Source: Campylobacter sp. (GTDB lineage Bacteria > Campylobacterota > Campylobacteria > Campylobacterales > Campylobacteraceae). Taken from it: a DNA stretch of 6,882 nt. The position numbers and the translations under genes were made by a program. The notes beneath the pieces were generated by a model that made no database searches, was not told the origin of the DNA, and saw only the letters and a program-made list of their open reading frames with translations. Every line of letters begins with the position of its first letter. Within the stretch, counting starts at the first letter, position 1. The stretch lies in contig JAFVMP010000184.1 of assembly GCA_017506845.1 (NCBI GenBank), forward strand, positions 1 to 6,882, read 5' to 3'. Below, one piece after another: positions 1 through 6,882 of this stretch.

Positions 1-891
1 CCATTAAGCTTTTTAAATCAAAATATCCTTGAGCCAATAGCTCAAAATTTAAATCTTAAAAATCCTAAGCCAAATATGCAAAACTGGGATAATCTAGTAA
101 AAAGAGTAATAGCTCCTAGCACAGAGGTTAATCTTGCATTTGTAGGTAAATATATAGACCTAAAAGAGAGCTATAAAAGCTTAACTGAAAGCATTATTCA
201 TGCTGGAGCCAATTTAGATACAAGAGTAAATATAAAATGGTGCGATAGTGAAAAAATAGATTCTAATAATGTATCTGATACACTAAAGGAATCTGATGCT
301 ATACTAGTAGCTGGAGGATTTGGATCTCGTGGTGTAAGCGGCAAGATAGAAGCGATTAAATTTGCAAGAGAGAATAAAATTCCATATCTAGGAATCTGTC
401 TTGGTATGCAATTAAGTATGATAGAATTTGCTAAAAATGTACTAAAATTAGAAGATGCAAACTCAATCGAATTTGATGAGAATTGCAAAAATCCTATTAT
501 ATATCTAATAGATAGCTTTATTGATGCAAATGGAAATAAACAGCTAAGAACTCACACAAGCCCACTTGGTGGTACTATGAGACTTGGCGGATATGAGTGT
601 AATGTATTAAAAGGCTCATTGCTAGCAAAAGTATACAACAATACAACTAAGATCAAAGAGCGTCACCGCCATAGATATGAGGCAAACCCAAAATATAGAG
701 CCGAATTTGAAAAAGCCGGCCTAATAGTAAGCGGTGAGAGTGATGGACTTATAGAAGCTGTAGAGATCAAAGATCATCCATTTTTCCTAGGTGTTCAGTT
801 TCATCCAGAATTTACATCTAGATTAACCAAGCCAAACCCTGCAATACTAGGATTTATAAAAGCTGGAATAGAATATAAAAATGCTAGATAA
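1..891 (+). CDS. pyrG: CTP synthase, C-terminal part (glutaminase domain), 5' end outside window
   Basis: CTP synthase makes CTP from UTP, ATP and glutamine in the cytoplasm, the last step of de novo pyrimidine nucleotide synthesis. The frame is open from base 1 through the first internal ATG at 76, so this is a partial gene with 296 residues visible. About 245 N-terminal residues (the synthetase domain) are missing, judged against the usual ~545. Visible residues 1-37 are the end of the synthetase domain and interdomain linker. The rest is a class I glutamine amidotransferase domain. It carries the oxyanion-loop motif GGFGSRG (fragment residues 105-111), the nucleophile Cys in GICLGMQ (Cys133, codon 397-399), and the His/Glu pair in QFHPEF (His268, Glu270, codons 802-810), so the glutaminase triad is intact. 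The 3' end overlaps recJ by 11 bases. Family assignment is secure. Confidence 0.97.
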   Translation, partial: PLSFLNQNILEPIAQNLNLKNPKPNMQNWDNLVKRVIAPSTEVNLAFVGKYIDLKESYKSLTESIIHAGANLDTRVNIKWCDSEKIDSNNVSDTLKESDAILVAGGFGSRGVSGKIEAIKFARENKIPYLGICLGMQLSMIEFAKNVLKLEDANSIEFDENCKNPIIYLIDSFIDANGNKQLRTHTSPLGGTMRLGGYECNVLKGSLLAKVYNNTTKIKERHRHRYEANPKYRAEFEKAGLIVSGESDGLIEAVEIKDHPFFLGVQFHPEFTSRLTKPNPAILGFIKAGIEYKNAR

Positions 892-2455
892 AGAGGCAAT
901 CAAAGAGCTATTAAGTAGTCGTTTTAGTAACGATATCCATACTAAACTCTCCGAAATTCCACTGCCTTGTGAGTTAAAAGATACTTTCAAGGCGGCCAAA
1001 AGAATTAAAGAGGCGATTCAAAATGATGAATTGATTGCTGTTGTTGGTGATTATGATGTAGATGGAATTGTAAGCACAGCTATAATGGCTGAGTTTTTAA
1101 CTGATATGTCTGCTAATTTTATTATCAAAATTCCAAATAGATTTAAAGATGGATATGGCCTAAATGAAGATATCGTAAAAGAGTTAGACCACGCTACCTT
1201 GATAATAACTGTAGATAATGGAATTAGCGCTAATGAAGCTGCGCTTATTTGCAAACAAAAAGGAATTGATCTAATAATCACAGATCACCATATGCCACCG
1301 CCTATTTTGCCACAAGCTTACGCTATAATCAATCCAAAGCAAGCTAACTGCCCATTTCCAAATATCGAAATTTGCGGCGCTCAAGTAGCTTGGTATTTAA
1401 TTGGCGCACTAAAAGAGGTATGTGAACTAAGAAACTATGATATGGCCAAATTTCTTGATCTTTTAACTCTAGCTATAATAGCAGATATGATGGAGTTAAG
1501 AGATTTAAATAGAATTTTAGTCCGTTTAGGATTAGCACGGATAAACTCTAGCAAAAGAGCCTGTTTTGAAGCGATAAAAAATTACTATAATAAAGAGAAA
1601 TTTGAATTTGATGATATTAGCTTTTTAATTGCTCCGCTAATAAACTCAGCAGGCAGAATAGATGATGCAACCATATCATATGAGTTTTTACGCTCTAGAA
1701 ATTTAAAAGAAGCCAATGGATATCTAGATAAAATTTGCGAATTCAATGCCTCACGCAAAGCTCAAGAAAAAGCGCTTTTTGAATCTAGCCAAAACGATAT
1801 AGATGAAAATGAAGATATTATCGTTACATGGGGTAATGAGTGGCACGAGGGAGTTATCGGAATTGTCGCAAGTCGCTTGGCTAAAAAATATAAAAAGCCT
1901 GCAATTGTCTTTAGTATCGATGGAGAAAGAGCTAAAGGCAGTGCTAGGAGTGTTGGTAAATTTGATATTCTTTCGCTAATTGCCTCTCAAGAGTCTTTAC
2001 TATGTGGATATGGTGGGCATAAAGGCGCTGCTGGAATAGTGATAGAAAGTGCTAATTTAAACAAATTTAAAACTGCAATAAATCAATCTTGCTTTTTGCA
2101 AGAACTATATGATTTTAGCACAAATGATGAGATTTTAGGACAGATTAACCCTGAAGCGATTGATTATGAGCTAATAGAGATTTTGGAATTTTTTGAGCCG
2201 TATGGACAGAAAAATCCACGCCCTCTTTTTGAGCTAAAAGGCGCAATGGTAAAATCAGCTAAGAAAATTGGCAAGGAGGAATCTCACTTAAAAATCATAC
2301 TGCAAAAAGATAGCAAAACGCTAGAAGCGATATTTTTTAACTTTGACTACTTACCAAAAAGTGGTGAAAGCATCGATATCTTAGTAACAATTGCTAAAAA
2401 TTCATTTCGTGGGTTAATCACCCCTCAACTACTAATAAAAGAGATCATAAGATAG
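881..2455 (+). CDS. recJ: Single-stranded-DNA-specific exonuclease RecJ
   Basis: RecJ is a 5'-3' single-strand DNA exonuclease acting in recombination, mismatch and base-excision repair and at stalled forks. The 524-residue protein shows the family order. An N-terminal DHH phosphoesterase domain has GDYDVDG (56-62), VDNG (111-114), the name-giving DHH (135-137) and an ADMMEL segment (201-206) as the further metal-binding Asp. INSAGRI (254-260) follows. The DHHA1 domain has SARS (354-357) and GGHKGAAG (378-385), and a C-terminal OB-like domain (about 410-524) has FEPYGQKNP (438-446). All expected metal ligands appear present. It is slightly shorter than E. coli RecJ (577). The ATG at 881 lies inside the end of pyrG, and only a weak GGA (865-867) precedes it, so translation is probably coupled to pyrG. 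The next in-frame ATG is about 70 codons in and would remove the first catalytic motif. Confidence 0.96.
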   Translation: MLDKEAIKELLSSRFSNDIHTKLSEIPLPCELKDTFKAAKRIKEAIQNDELIAVVGDYDVDGIVSTAIMAEFLTDMSANFIIKIPNRFKDGYGLNEDIVKELDHATLIITVDNGISANEAALICKQKGIDLIITDHHMPPPILPQAYAIINPKQANCPFPNIEICGAQVAWYLIGALKEVCELRNYDMAKFLDLLTLAIIADMMELRDLNRILVRLGLARINSSKRACFEAIKNYYNKEKFEFDDISFLIAPLINSAGRIDDATISYEFLRSRNLKEANGYLDKICEFNASRKAQEKALFESSQNDIDENEDIIVTWGNEWHEGVIGIVASRLAKKYKKPAIVFSIDGERAKGSARSVGKFDILSLIASQESLLCGYGGHKGAAGIVIESANLNKFKTAINQSCFLQELYDFSTNDEILGQINPEAIDYELIEILEFFEPYGQKNPRPLFELKGAMVKSAKKIGKEESHLKIILQKDSKTLEAIFFNFDYLPKSGESIDILVTIAKNSFRGLITPQLLIKEIIR

Positions 2456-2463
2456 GAGTAAAA

Positions 2464-3639
2464 ATGAGTTTAAATTTTATCAAAAACTTCGTCAAACATG
2501 AGAGTTTTAGTGGCGTTTTGCTAGTTATTGCTACGATTTTAGCTCTAATTTTTCAAAATGGCTTTTTAAGTCACTTTTATCAAGAAATTCTAAGATCTGA
2601 ATTTAGTATTGGTTTTAGAGAATTTACTCTAGCAAAACCGCTGATTTTATGGGTCAATGATGGACTTATGGCAATATTTTTCTTTGTTGTTGGGCTTGAG
2701 CTTAAACGTGAAATTGTAGATGGCGAACTATCAAATCCTAGCCAAATCGCACTTCCAATAATTGGCGCACTTGGTGGAGTTATCTGTCCAGCACTGATTT
2801 TTTGGGGATTTAATCATGGTGATGATTTTGCTATTAGAGGCTGGGCGATTCCAACAGCGACTGATATTGCTTTTGCTCTTGGCGTGCTTATGCTACTTGG
2901 CAAAAGAGTTCCTAGCTCGCTTAAGATTTTCTTGCTAACATTAGCTATTATTGATGACCTTTGTGCGATTGTAATTATAGCTCTATTTTATACTTCTGAA
3001 CTCTCACCGCTATCTTTTGGTGTAGCAATTGCGTGTTTGATCGTGCTATTTATCCTAAATCGCCTAAAAATTAGCAAAAAATCAGTCTTTTTAGTATTAA
3101 CTATGATATTATGGTTTAGCGTACTAAAAAGTGGCGTACACGCAACTATTGCTGGAGTTGTAGCAGCATTTTTTATCCCGATGGTTGATAAAGAGGGTAA
3201 AAATATGCTAGAAGAGCTTGAAAAAGATCTTCACGGCGTTACAAGCTATTTTATCTTGCCAGTATTTGCATTCGTAAATGCTGGTGTAGGATTAGCCGGA
3301 GTCGATCCTAAACAGCTGATAAATTCGGTAGGTATGGGAATTTTCTTTGGCCTATTTTTTGGTAAGCAATTTGGCGTATTTTTATTTAGCTTTATCTTTA
3401 TCAAGCTTGGATTTGCTAAACTTCCTGAAGGTTCTAACTGGCTGCAATTCTATGGAGTATGCATTCTAACTGGCATTGGCTTTACTATGAGTTTATTTGT
3501 TGGCGCACTAGCTTATCATGATAGTTCAGCATTTTACCATGCTGATAAGCTTGCAATATTACTAGCTAGTTTTACAGCTGGTGCAGTAGGCTATATATAC
3601 CTATTTTTACTATGCAAACCAAAAAAAGAGATAGATTAA
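2464..3639 (+). CDS. nhaA: Na+/H+ antiporter NhaA
   Basis: Inner-membrane electrogenic antiporter that exports Na+ (or Li+) in exchange for protons, serving sodium and pH homeostasis. The 391-residue protein has the usual NhaA length and about a dozen hydrophobic segments from residue 15 to 384. Key residues known from E. coli NhaA are visible with a one-residue offset. They are the transport Asp pair in AIIDDL (Asp164-Asp165), TATD (131-134, Asp134, in the unwound crossing helix), Lys301 in FFGKQFG, and the pH-sensing region GLELKRE (77-83). His226 in SGVHATIAG matches the E. coli His225 region. The start has a strong AGGAG at 2454-2458, overlapping the recJ stop codon, five bases before the ATG. 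The 8-base gap to recJ and 10-base gap to ilvD indicate co-transcription. Campylobacter species often carry two nhaA copies, and only one is seen here. Confidence 0.97.
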   Translation: MSLNFIKNFVKHESFSGVLLVIATILALIFQNGFLSHFYQEILRSEFSIGFREFTLAKPLILWVNDGLMAIFFFVVGLELKREIVDGELSNPSQIALPIIGALGGVICPALIFWGFNHGDDFAIRGWAIPTATDIAFALGVLMLLGKRVPSSLKIFLLTLAIIDDLCAIVIIALFYTSELSPLSFGVAIACLIVLFILNRLKISKKSVFLVLTMILWFSVLKSGVHATIAGVVAAFFIPMVDKEGKNMLEELEKDLHGVTSYFILPVFAFVNAGVGLAGVDPKQLINSVGMGIFFGLFFGKQFGVFLFSFIFIKLGFAKLPEGSNWLQFYGVCILTGIGFTMSLFVGALAYHDSSAFYHADKLAILLASFTAGAVGYIYLFLLCKPKKEID

Positions 3640-3649
3640 AGGAGTTATA

Positions 3650-5323
3650 ATGAGAAGTGATGATATAAAAAAGGGATATACAAGAACCCCGCACAGATCT
3701 CTACTAAGAGCCACAGGGCTTAGGGATGAGGATTTTAATAAGCCATTTATTGGGATAGCAAATAGCTTTATAGAGATTATTCCGGGACATTTTTTTCTTG
3801 ATAAATATTCTAAAATCCTAAAAGATGAAATTCGTAAAAATGGGTGCATACCATTTGAATTTAACTGTATTGGCGTAGATGATGGAATTGCCATGGGTCA
3901 TGGCGGAATGCTATATTCTCTTCCTAGTCGTGAAATTATAGCAAATTCAGTAGAAACTGTAATGAACGCACACTGCTTAGACGCTTTAGTATGTATGCCA
4001 AACTGCGATAAAATTGTCCCAGGTATGTTAATGGGAGCTTTAAGAGTTAATGTGCCTACTATATTTGTAAGCGGCGGGCCAATGGCTGCTGGTGTAGGAC
4101 TTCACGGCGAAGCTCTAGACCTTAACTCAGCCTTTGAAGCCGTAGGAGCATTTGAGACAAATCAGATAGATGAAAAAGAGTTAAAGCATATAGAGTGTAA
4201 TGCATGTCCAGGTGGCGGCAGCTGTAGTGGAATGTTTACAGCAAACTCTATGAATACTCTATGTGAAGCAATGGGTGTAGCACTTGAGGGTAATGGCACA
4301 ATTTTAGCCCTAACCAAAGAGCGTGAAGAGTTAATAAGAGCTGCAGCTCGTAGAATTTGCCAAATTGCTTTAGATGATAAATATAAAATAAGAAATATAA
4401 TCAACGCTAAATCAATTCATAATGCAATGGTAGTAGATATGGCAATGGGTGGTAGCTCAAATACTATTCTTCATATGCTAGCAATTAGCCGTGAAGCCGG
4501 CGCTCCATTAGATATAGCTAAGCTTAATGATATTAGCCGTAGCGTGCCGCATATTGCCAAAATTGCTCCAAGCCTACAAACTGTCCATATGGAAGATATC
4601 GGTAGAGCTGGTGGATTGAGTGCAGTTATTAATGAAATTGCCAAATTTGATAGTAGCTTGCTAAATTTAGACGCTTTAAATATAGAGGGTCAAACCATTT
4701 TAGAAAGAATCAAAGATGCAGATATAAAAGACACTCAAGTAATTAGAACCGTAGATAATGCTTACTCAAAAGTTGGTGGTTTGGCAATTTTATTTGGTAA
4801 TTTAGCTGAGCAAGGCTGCGTTATAAAAACTGCTGGAATAGTAGGCTCAAGACAATTTAGCGGTAAGGCAGTATGCTTTAACTCTCAAGATGAAGCTATA
4901 GAAGGCATAAGCAGCGGTAAAGTGGGCAAAGGCGATGTAGTAGTACTTCGCTATGAAGGGCCAAAAGGTGGTCCAGGAATGCAAGAGATGCTAAGTCCAA
5001 CTAGCCTTATAATGGGGCGTGGTCTTGGCGCTGATGTGGCACTTATTACCGATGGACGCTTTAGCGGTGCAACTAGAGGTCTAAGTATCGGCCATGTAAG
5101 CCCAGAGGCTGCTGAAGGCGGTATGATAGGACTACTAGAAGATGGTGATATAATTGACATCGATGTAGATAATTATAGTATAAATGTAAGATTGAACAAT
5201 GAAGAGATAGAAAACAGAAAAGCTAAATGGCAATATGCTGGCAAGGTAGTAGATAGCAGATGGCTAAGACAATACCAAAAACTAGTAACCAATGCTAGCA
5301 ATGGCGCAATTTTAGAAGCGTAA
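3650..5323 (+). CDS. ilvD: Dihydroxy-acid dehydratase (iron-sulfur enzyme)
   Basis: Converts 2,3-dihydroxy-isovalerate and 2,3-dihydroxy-3-methylvalerate to the 2-keto acids that precede valine, leucine and isoleucine (cytoplasm). The 557 residues match the short form of the IlvD/Edd family. Visible motifs are PGHFFL (45-50), [12 protein letters not shown] (76-87, Mg2+ site), PNCDK (117-121) and [15 protein letters not shown] (188-202). Others are MGGSSNT (266-272) and, in the C-terminal swivel domain, [10 protein letters not shown] (435-444), LITDGRFSG (465-473) and GHVSPEA (481-487). Cluster-ligand candidates are Cys119 and Cys192, and Lys120 is the position carbamylated in relatives. The first ligand motif reads PGH, as in the oxygen-labile E. 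coli enzyme, not the PCN of [2Fe-2S] members. AAGGAG at 3639-3644 starts on the last base of the nhaA stop and sits five bases before the ATG. This is the last gene of the unit, followed 10 bases later by a terminator. Confidence 0.97.
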   Translation: MRSDDIKKGYTRTPHRSLLRATGLRDEDFNKPFIGIANSFIEIIPGHFFLDKYSKILKDEIRKNGCIPFEFNCIGVDDGIAMGHGGMLYSLPSREIIANSVETVMNAHCLDALVCMPNCDKIVPGMLMGALRVNVPTIFVSGGPMAAGVGLHGEALDLNSAFEAVGAFETNQIDEKELKHIECNACPGGGSCSGMFTANSMNTLCEAMGVALEGNGTILALTKEREELIRAAARRICQIALDDKYKIRNIINAKSIHNAMVVDMAMGGSSNTILHMLAISREAGAPLDIAKLNDISRSVPHIAKIAPSLQTVHMEDIGRAGGLSAVINEIAKFDSSLLNLDALNIEGQTILERIKDADIKDTQVIRTVDNAYSKVGGLAILFGNLAEQGCVIKTAGIVGSRQFSGKAVCFNSQDEAIEGISSGKVGKGDVVVLRYEGPKGGPGMQEMLSPTSLIMGRGLGADVALITDGRFSGATRGLSIGHVSPEAAEGGMIGLLEDGDIIDIDVDNYSINVRLNNEEIENRKAKWQYAGKVVDSRWLRQYQKLVTNASNGAILEA

Positions 5324-5333
5324 GAGAATATTT

Positions 5334-5361
5334 AAATTTAGCCCATTTTTGGGCTAAATTT
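5334..5361. terminator. Bidirectional intrinsic terminator between ilvD and the acyltransferase gene
   Basis: A perfect 12-bp inverted repeat (5334-5345 with 5350-5361) is separated by a TTTT loop. The core is GCCCA/TGGGC and the flanks are A/T. On the plus strand it is followed by a T-rich run (5361-5371), 10 bases after the ilvD stop. On the minus strand the left flank supplies further A/T, and the acyltransferase stop codon (5360-5362) overlaps the arm by two bases. The convergent arrangement and A/T flanks on both sides suggest it ends both transcripts. Confidence 0.9.
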
Positions 5362-6481
5362 ATTTTATTTTATGCTCGTTTTTGATTTTTATGGCTTCAA
5401 ATATAAATTTAATATATCCACCTTTATACCAGTTTTTATTTGCTTTTATTAGGGCAGCTCCTAATTTGTAGCTTAGATGGTTTTTAATGTTTTGGCTAGT
5501 TATCTCTAAATTTTTGATCTCCATATCCTTTTTGCGTAAAATTTCATTTGTAGATTTTAGATTGGCTTCTTGGGCGCTTAATCTATCGCTAAATTCTTTT
5601 ATAGCCTTATCTTTTTTATTTATCTCTTCTTTGAGTGAGTTTATCTGCTCTTGCGAGGTTGGTTGTGGTGTGGTTGATTTTGGTGGTTGTGATGGCGTAG
5701 CTACTAAAACTGGTTGTTTGCTTCTTTGTATTAACTCTTTAAATTCCATTTTTCCAGGATTAAATGGTTTTATAGCGTGATTTTGAATTCTACTCTCTAA
5801 CTCATCTAAATAGTAATTTATATCTTTTTTGGCATCTATCCCATCAAAATCAGCAAAGTGATATTCCCACCATTTTAACCTCAAAAGTCTTTTAATCGTA
5901 GGCTCATCAAAGCGGTATTTAAGGATTCTAGCTGGACTTCCACCCACTATAGCATATGGCGGGACATCCTTAGTCACGATGGCATTTTGAGCCACTACGC
6001 AGCCTGTGTGAAGTGTAATCCCTGGCTTTAATAGAGCATTCGTGCATATATAGACATCATTTTCAAAAATAGTTGGCCCTGGCGGTGGGACTAGCACACC
6101 ATACGGAGTATGCGTATATGGCTTTTTGATACGCTCTATACTAGCATCTTTAAAAAAATTTGGCTCACAGATAAAAGTTGAAGTTGAAATAGTATCCAAA
6201 GGGTGCTTTCCTGCTATGAAATTTAACCCAACAGCAATAGAGCAATACCTTCCCATTTTGATATCCAATCTAGGAATAATCGCATTTGAATAGCTAAAAC
6301 TCCCCATTTGACAAGCATTATTACCTCTATATATAGTAGAGTATTCTTCCATAAAACCACTATCTGGGACATTTATCATTTCATCATCTTTGTAGCGACA
6401 AATCTTGCCATTTGAATAGATCATTAATACATTAAACTCTTCTAAATACTCTCTAACAAATTTATTAACTTTTATCTGCAT
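5360..6481 (-). CDS. CatB/XAT-like hexapeptide-repeat acyltransferase with coiled-coil C-terminal extension
   Basis: Probable O- or N-acetyltransferase using acetyl-CoA; the substrate is unknown, and a surface polysaccharide sugar is inferred. The 373-residue protein has an N-terminal part (1-55) I do not recognise. A left-handed beta-helix catalytic domain (about 56-205) follows. Its family signature is MGRYCSIAVG (76-85), GKHPLDTISTSTF (91-103, His93 being the candidate catalytic His), FENDVYI (139-145) and VTKDVPPYAIVGGSPARILKYRF (169-191), then WWEYHF (204-209). Residues about 255-278 are a Pro/Ser/Thr/Gln-rich linker. Residues about 279-335 are Lys/Glu-rich with heptad-like spacing, likely a coiled coil. 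The tail 336-373 contains SYKLGAALIKA and WYKGGYIKF. No signal peptide or membrane segment is evident. The ATG at 6481 is chosen because AGGAG lies five bases upstream; a TTG 12 codons earlier has no such site. It is transcribed alone, converging on ilvD. Chloramphenicol acetyltransferase activity is less likely given the extensions. Confidence 0.85.
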   Translation of the reverse strand: MQIKVNKFVREYLEEFNVLMIYSNGKICRYKDDEMINVPDSGFMEEYSTIYRGNNACQMGSFSYSNAIIPRLDIKMGRYCSIAVGLNFIAGKHPLDTISTSTFICEPNFFKDASIERIKKPYTHTPYGVLVPPPGPTIFENDVYICTNALLKPGITLHTGCVVAQNAIVTKDVPPYAIVGGSPARILKYRFDEPTIKRLLRLKWWEYHFADFDGIDAKKDINYYLDELESRIQNHAIKPFNPGKMEFKELIQRSKQPVLVATPSQPPKSTTPQPTSQEQINSLKEEINKKDKAIKEFSDRLSAQEANLKSTNEILRKKDMEIKNLEITSQNIKNHLSYKLGAALIKANKNWYKGGYIKFIFEAIKIKNEHKIK

Positions 6482-6486
6482 AATCT

Positions 6487-6491
6487 CTCCT
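6487..6491 (-). promoter_or_regulatory. Ribosome binding site that sets the acyltransferase start
   Basis: AGGAG on the minus strand lies five bases upstream of the ATG at 6481-6479. It lies inside the longer open frame that begins with TTG at 6517, so it favours the shorter 373-residue product. Confidence 0.85.
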
Positions 6492-6547
6492 GCGAAACTT
6501 TGGCGGTAGGTTATCAAAAAAAACGAGATTAAAAATAGAGATTAGTT

Positions 6548-6566
6548 ATTTAATTTAAAATTAAAT
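6548..6566. repeat. 19-base AT-only palindrome in the acyltransferase leader region
   Basis: ATTTAATTT (6548-6556) and its exact complement AAATTAAAT (6558-6566) flank a single A. On the minus strand it starts two bases past the candidate -10 box, so it would cover the transcription start. It could be an operator for a repressor, but the region is nearly pure A/T and chance palindromes are expected here. Confidence 0.4.
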
Positions 6567-6568
6567 TT

Positions 6569-6574
6569 ATTATA
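6569..6574 (-). promoter_or_regulatory. Candidate sigma-70 -10 box for the acyltransferase gene
   Basis: A perfect TATAAT on the minus strand, about 88 bases upstream of the ATG, would give a leader of roughly 80 bases. No clear -35 box is seen. That is normal for Campylobacter housekeeping promoters, which rely on a T-rich upstream stretch, and the sequence upstream is A/T-rich. The surrounding composition makes chance matches easy. Confidence 0.4.
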
Positions 6575-6661
6575 AAATATATTTCAAATTTGGGATATAG
6601 TAGTATTTATAAGAAGAAAAACAATTAAGATTTCTACTAAATTATAGTTAAAATAAAAGCT

Positions 6662-6685
6662 TGAAACGCTAAATCTAGCGTTTCA
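6662..6685 (-). terminator. Intrinsic terminator of the flagellar gene, overlapping its stop codon
   Basis: A perfect 10-bp stem, TGAAACGCTA pairing with TAGCGTTTCA (6662-6671 with 6676-6685), has a 4-base loop. Read on the minus strand it is followed within a few bases by the T-rich run CTTTTATTTT (6651-6660). The upstream arm contains the last two sense codons (AAA CGC) and the first two bases of the TAG stop of the flagellar gene. Confidence 0.85.
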
Positions 6686-6882
6686 TATTTATAGCATTTT
6701 TTATCATCTCATCAGCAGTTGTTATTGATTTTGAACTAGCGTCAAACATCTTTTGCATAACAATCATATCAGTTAGCGATACACCCAAATCCACATTACT
6801 CATCTCTAGCATATGATTACGAATCGCTGCCCCATAAATCACTTCGCCATTAGCATTAGTATAAAATATCGGCTCGCCCGAA
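6675..6882 (-). CDS. Flagellar rod/hook family protein (FlgE/FlgF/FlgG type), C-terminal fragment
   Basis: Sixty-eight residues precede a TAG stop at 6677-6675; the 5' part lies beyond the window edge. The end of the protein carries the conserved C-terminal helix of flagellar axial proteins: the motif MSNVDLGVSLTDMIVMQK (fragment residues 27-44), then SKSITTADEMIKNAINMKR (50-68). In this family the segment forms the coiled coil that packs in the core of rod and hook, and it reads S-N-V-D-L ... I-V-x-Q-R ... T-T-A-D-E-M. Here the usual Q-R is Q-K and a Phe-Asp-Ala replaces the common aromatic-Gln-Ala. The fragment is too short to tell hook (FlgE or a FlgE-like paralogue) from rod (FlgF, FlgG). 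The protein is exported by the flagellar type III system. The gene ends in its own terminator, so it is not co-transcribed with the acyltransferase. Confidence 0.85.
   Translation of the reverse strand, partial: SGEPIFYTNANGEVIYGAAIRNHMLEMSNVDLGVSLTDMIVMQKMFDASSKSITTADEMIKNAINMKR

Noticed and set aside
198..5160. Several minus-strand open frames of 69-96 codons inside pyrG, recJ, nhaA and ilvD
   Set aside because: Each is fully covered, or nearly so, by a recognised conserved gene and shows no protein-family motif. They are complementary-strand shadows.
5487..5780. 97-codon open frame on the plus strand, antisense to the acyltransferase gene
   Set aside because: It lies over the coiled-coil and linker coding region, whose biased composition keeps the other strand open. 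It has no recognisable domain or ribosome site, and the minus-strand frame is clearly the gene.
5360..6481. Chloramphenicol resistance (CatB) reading of the acyltransferase
   Set aside because: The beta-helix family is shared, but the unusual N-terminal part, the coiled-coil extension and the housekeeping context favour a carbohydrate substrate. No resistance-cassette features flank it.
6482..6517. TTG start giving a 12-residue longer acyltransferase
   Set aside because: A strong AGGAG sits within this extension at the right distance from the ATG at 6481, and the extra residues look like translated leader.
6516..6523. Run of eight A (eight T on the gene strand) upstream of the acyltransferase, possible phase-variable tract
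   Set aside because: It is in the untranslated leader, is short, and A/T runs of this size are common in such DNA. Campylobacter phase variation mainly uses long G/C runs inside genes.
1..6882. Mobile element, defence system, CRISPR or RNA gene
   Set aside because: I read both strands and found no terminal inverted repeats, transposase or integrase motifs, spaced direct repeats, tRNA-like cloverleaf or defence-protein domains.

Overview
The window looks like a chromosomal segment from a member of the Campylobacterota, most likely Campylobacter or a close relative. The evidence is the low-GC coding style, the tightly packed genes with short AGGAG-type ribosome sites, and the resemblance of the proteins to Campylobacter families. 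The species cannot be fixed from this sequence alone.

Layout. Positions 1-5323 on the plus strand hold four tightly packed genes that read as one transcription unit. They are the 3' part of pyrG (CTP synthase, 1-891), recJ (single-strand DNA exonuclease, 881-2455, overlapping pyrG by 11 bases), nhaA (Na+/H+ antiporter, 2464-3639) and ilvD (dihydroxy-acid dehydratase, 3650-5323). The gaps are 8 and 10 bases, with no room for internal terminators. A perfect 12-bp hairpin at 5334-5361 closes the unit and is shared with the convergent minus-strand gene.

Positions 5360-6481 on the minus strand encode a left-handed beta-helix acyltransferase of the CatB/xenobiotic acetyltransferase type. It is extended by a Pro/Thr/Gln-rich linker, a coiled coil and a short basic/aromatic tail. 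It is the least ordinary gene here and is probably involved in modifying a surface carbohydrate. Its start is set by a strong AGGAG at 6487-6491. About 190 bases of very AT-rich non-coding DNA lie upstream (6482-6674), with a candidate -10 box and a 19-base palindrome.

Positions 6675-6882 on the minus strand hold the last 68 codons of a flagellar rod/hook family protein (FlgE/FlgF/FlgG type), cut by the window edge. Its final codons lie inside a terminator hairpin.

The four plus-strand genes are housekeeping functions from unrelated pathways: pyrimidine nucleotide synthesis, DNA repair, ion homeostasis and branched-chain amino acid synthesis. They share a transcript rather than a pathway. 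I see no tRNA, rRNA, CRISPR array, insertion sequence or phage signature. Nothing in the window amounts to a convincing new multi-gene system. The best lead is the modular C-terminal extension of the acyltransferase.
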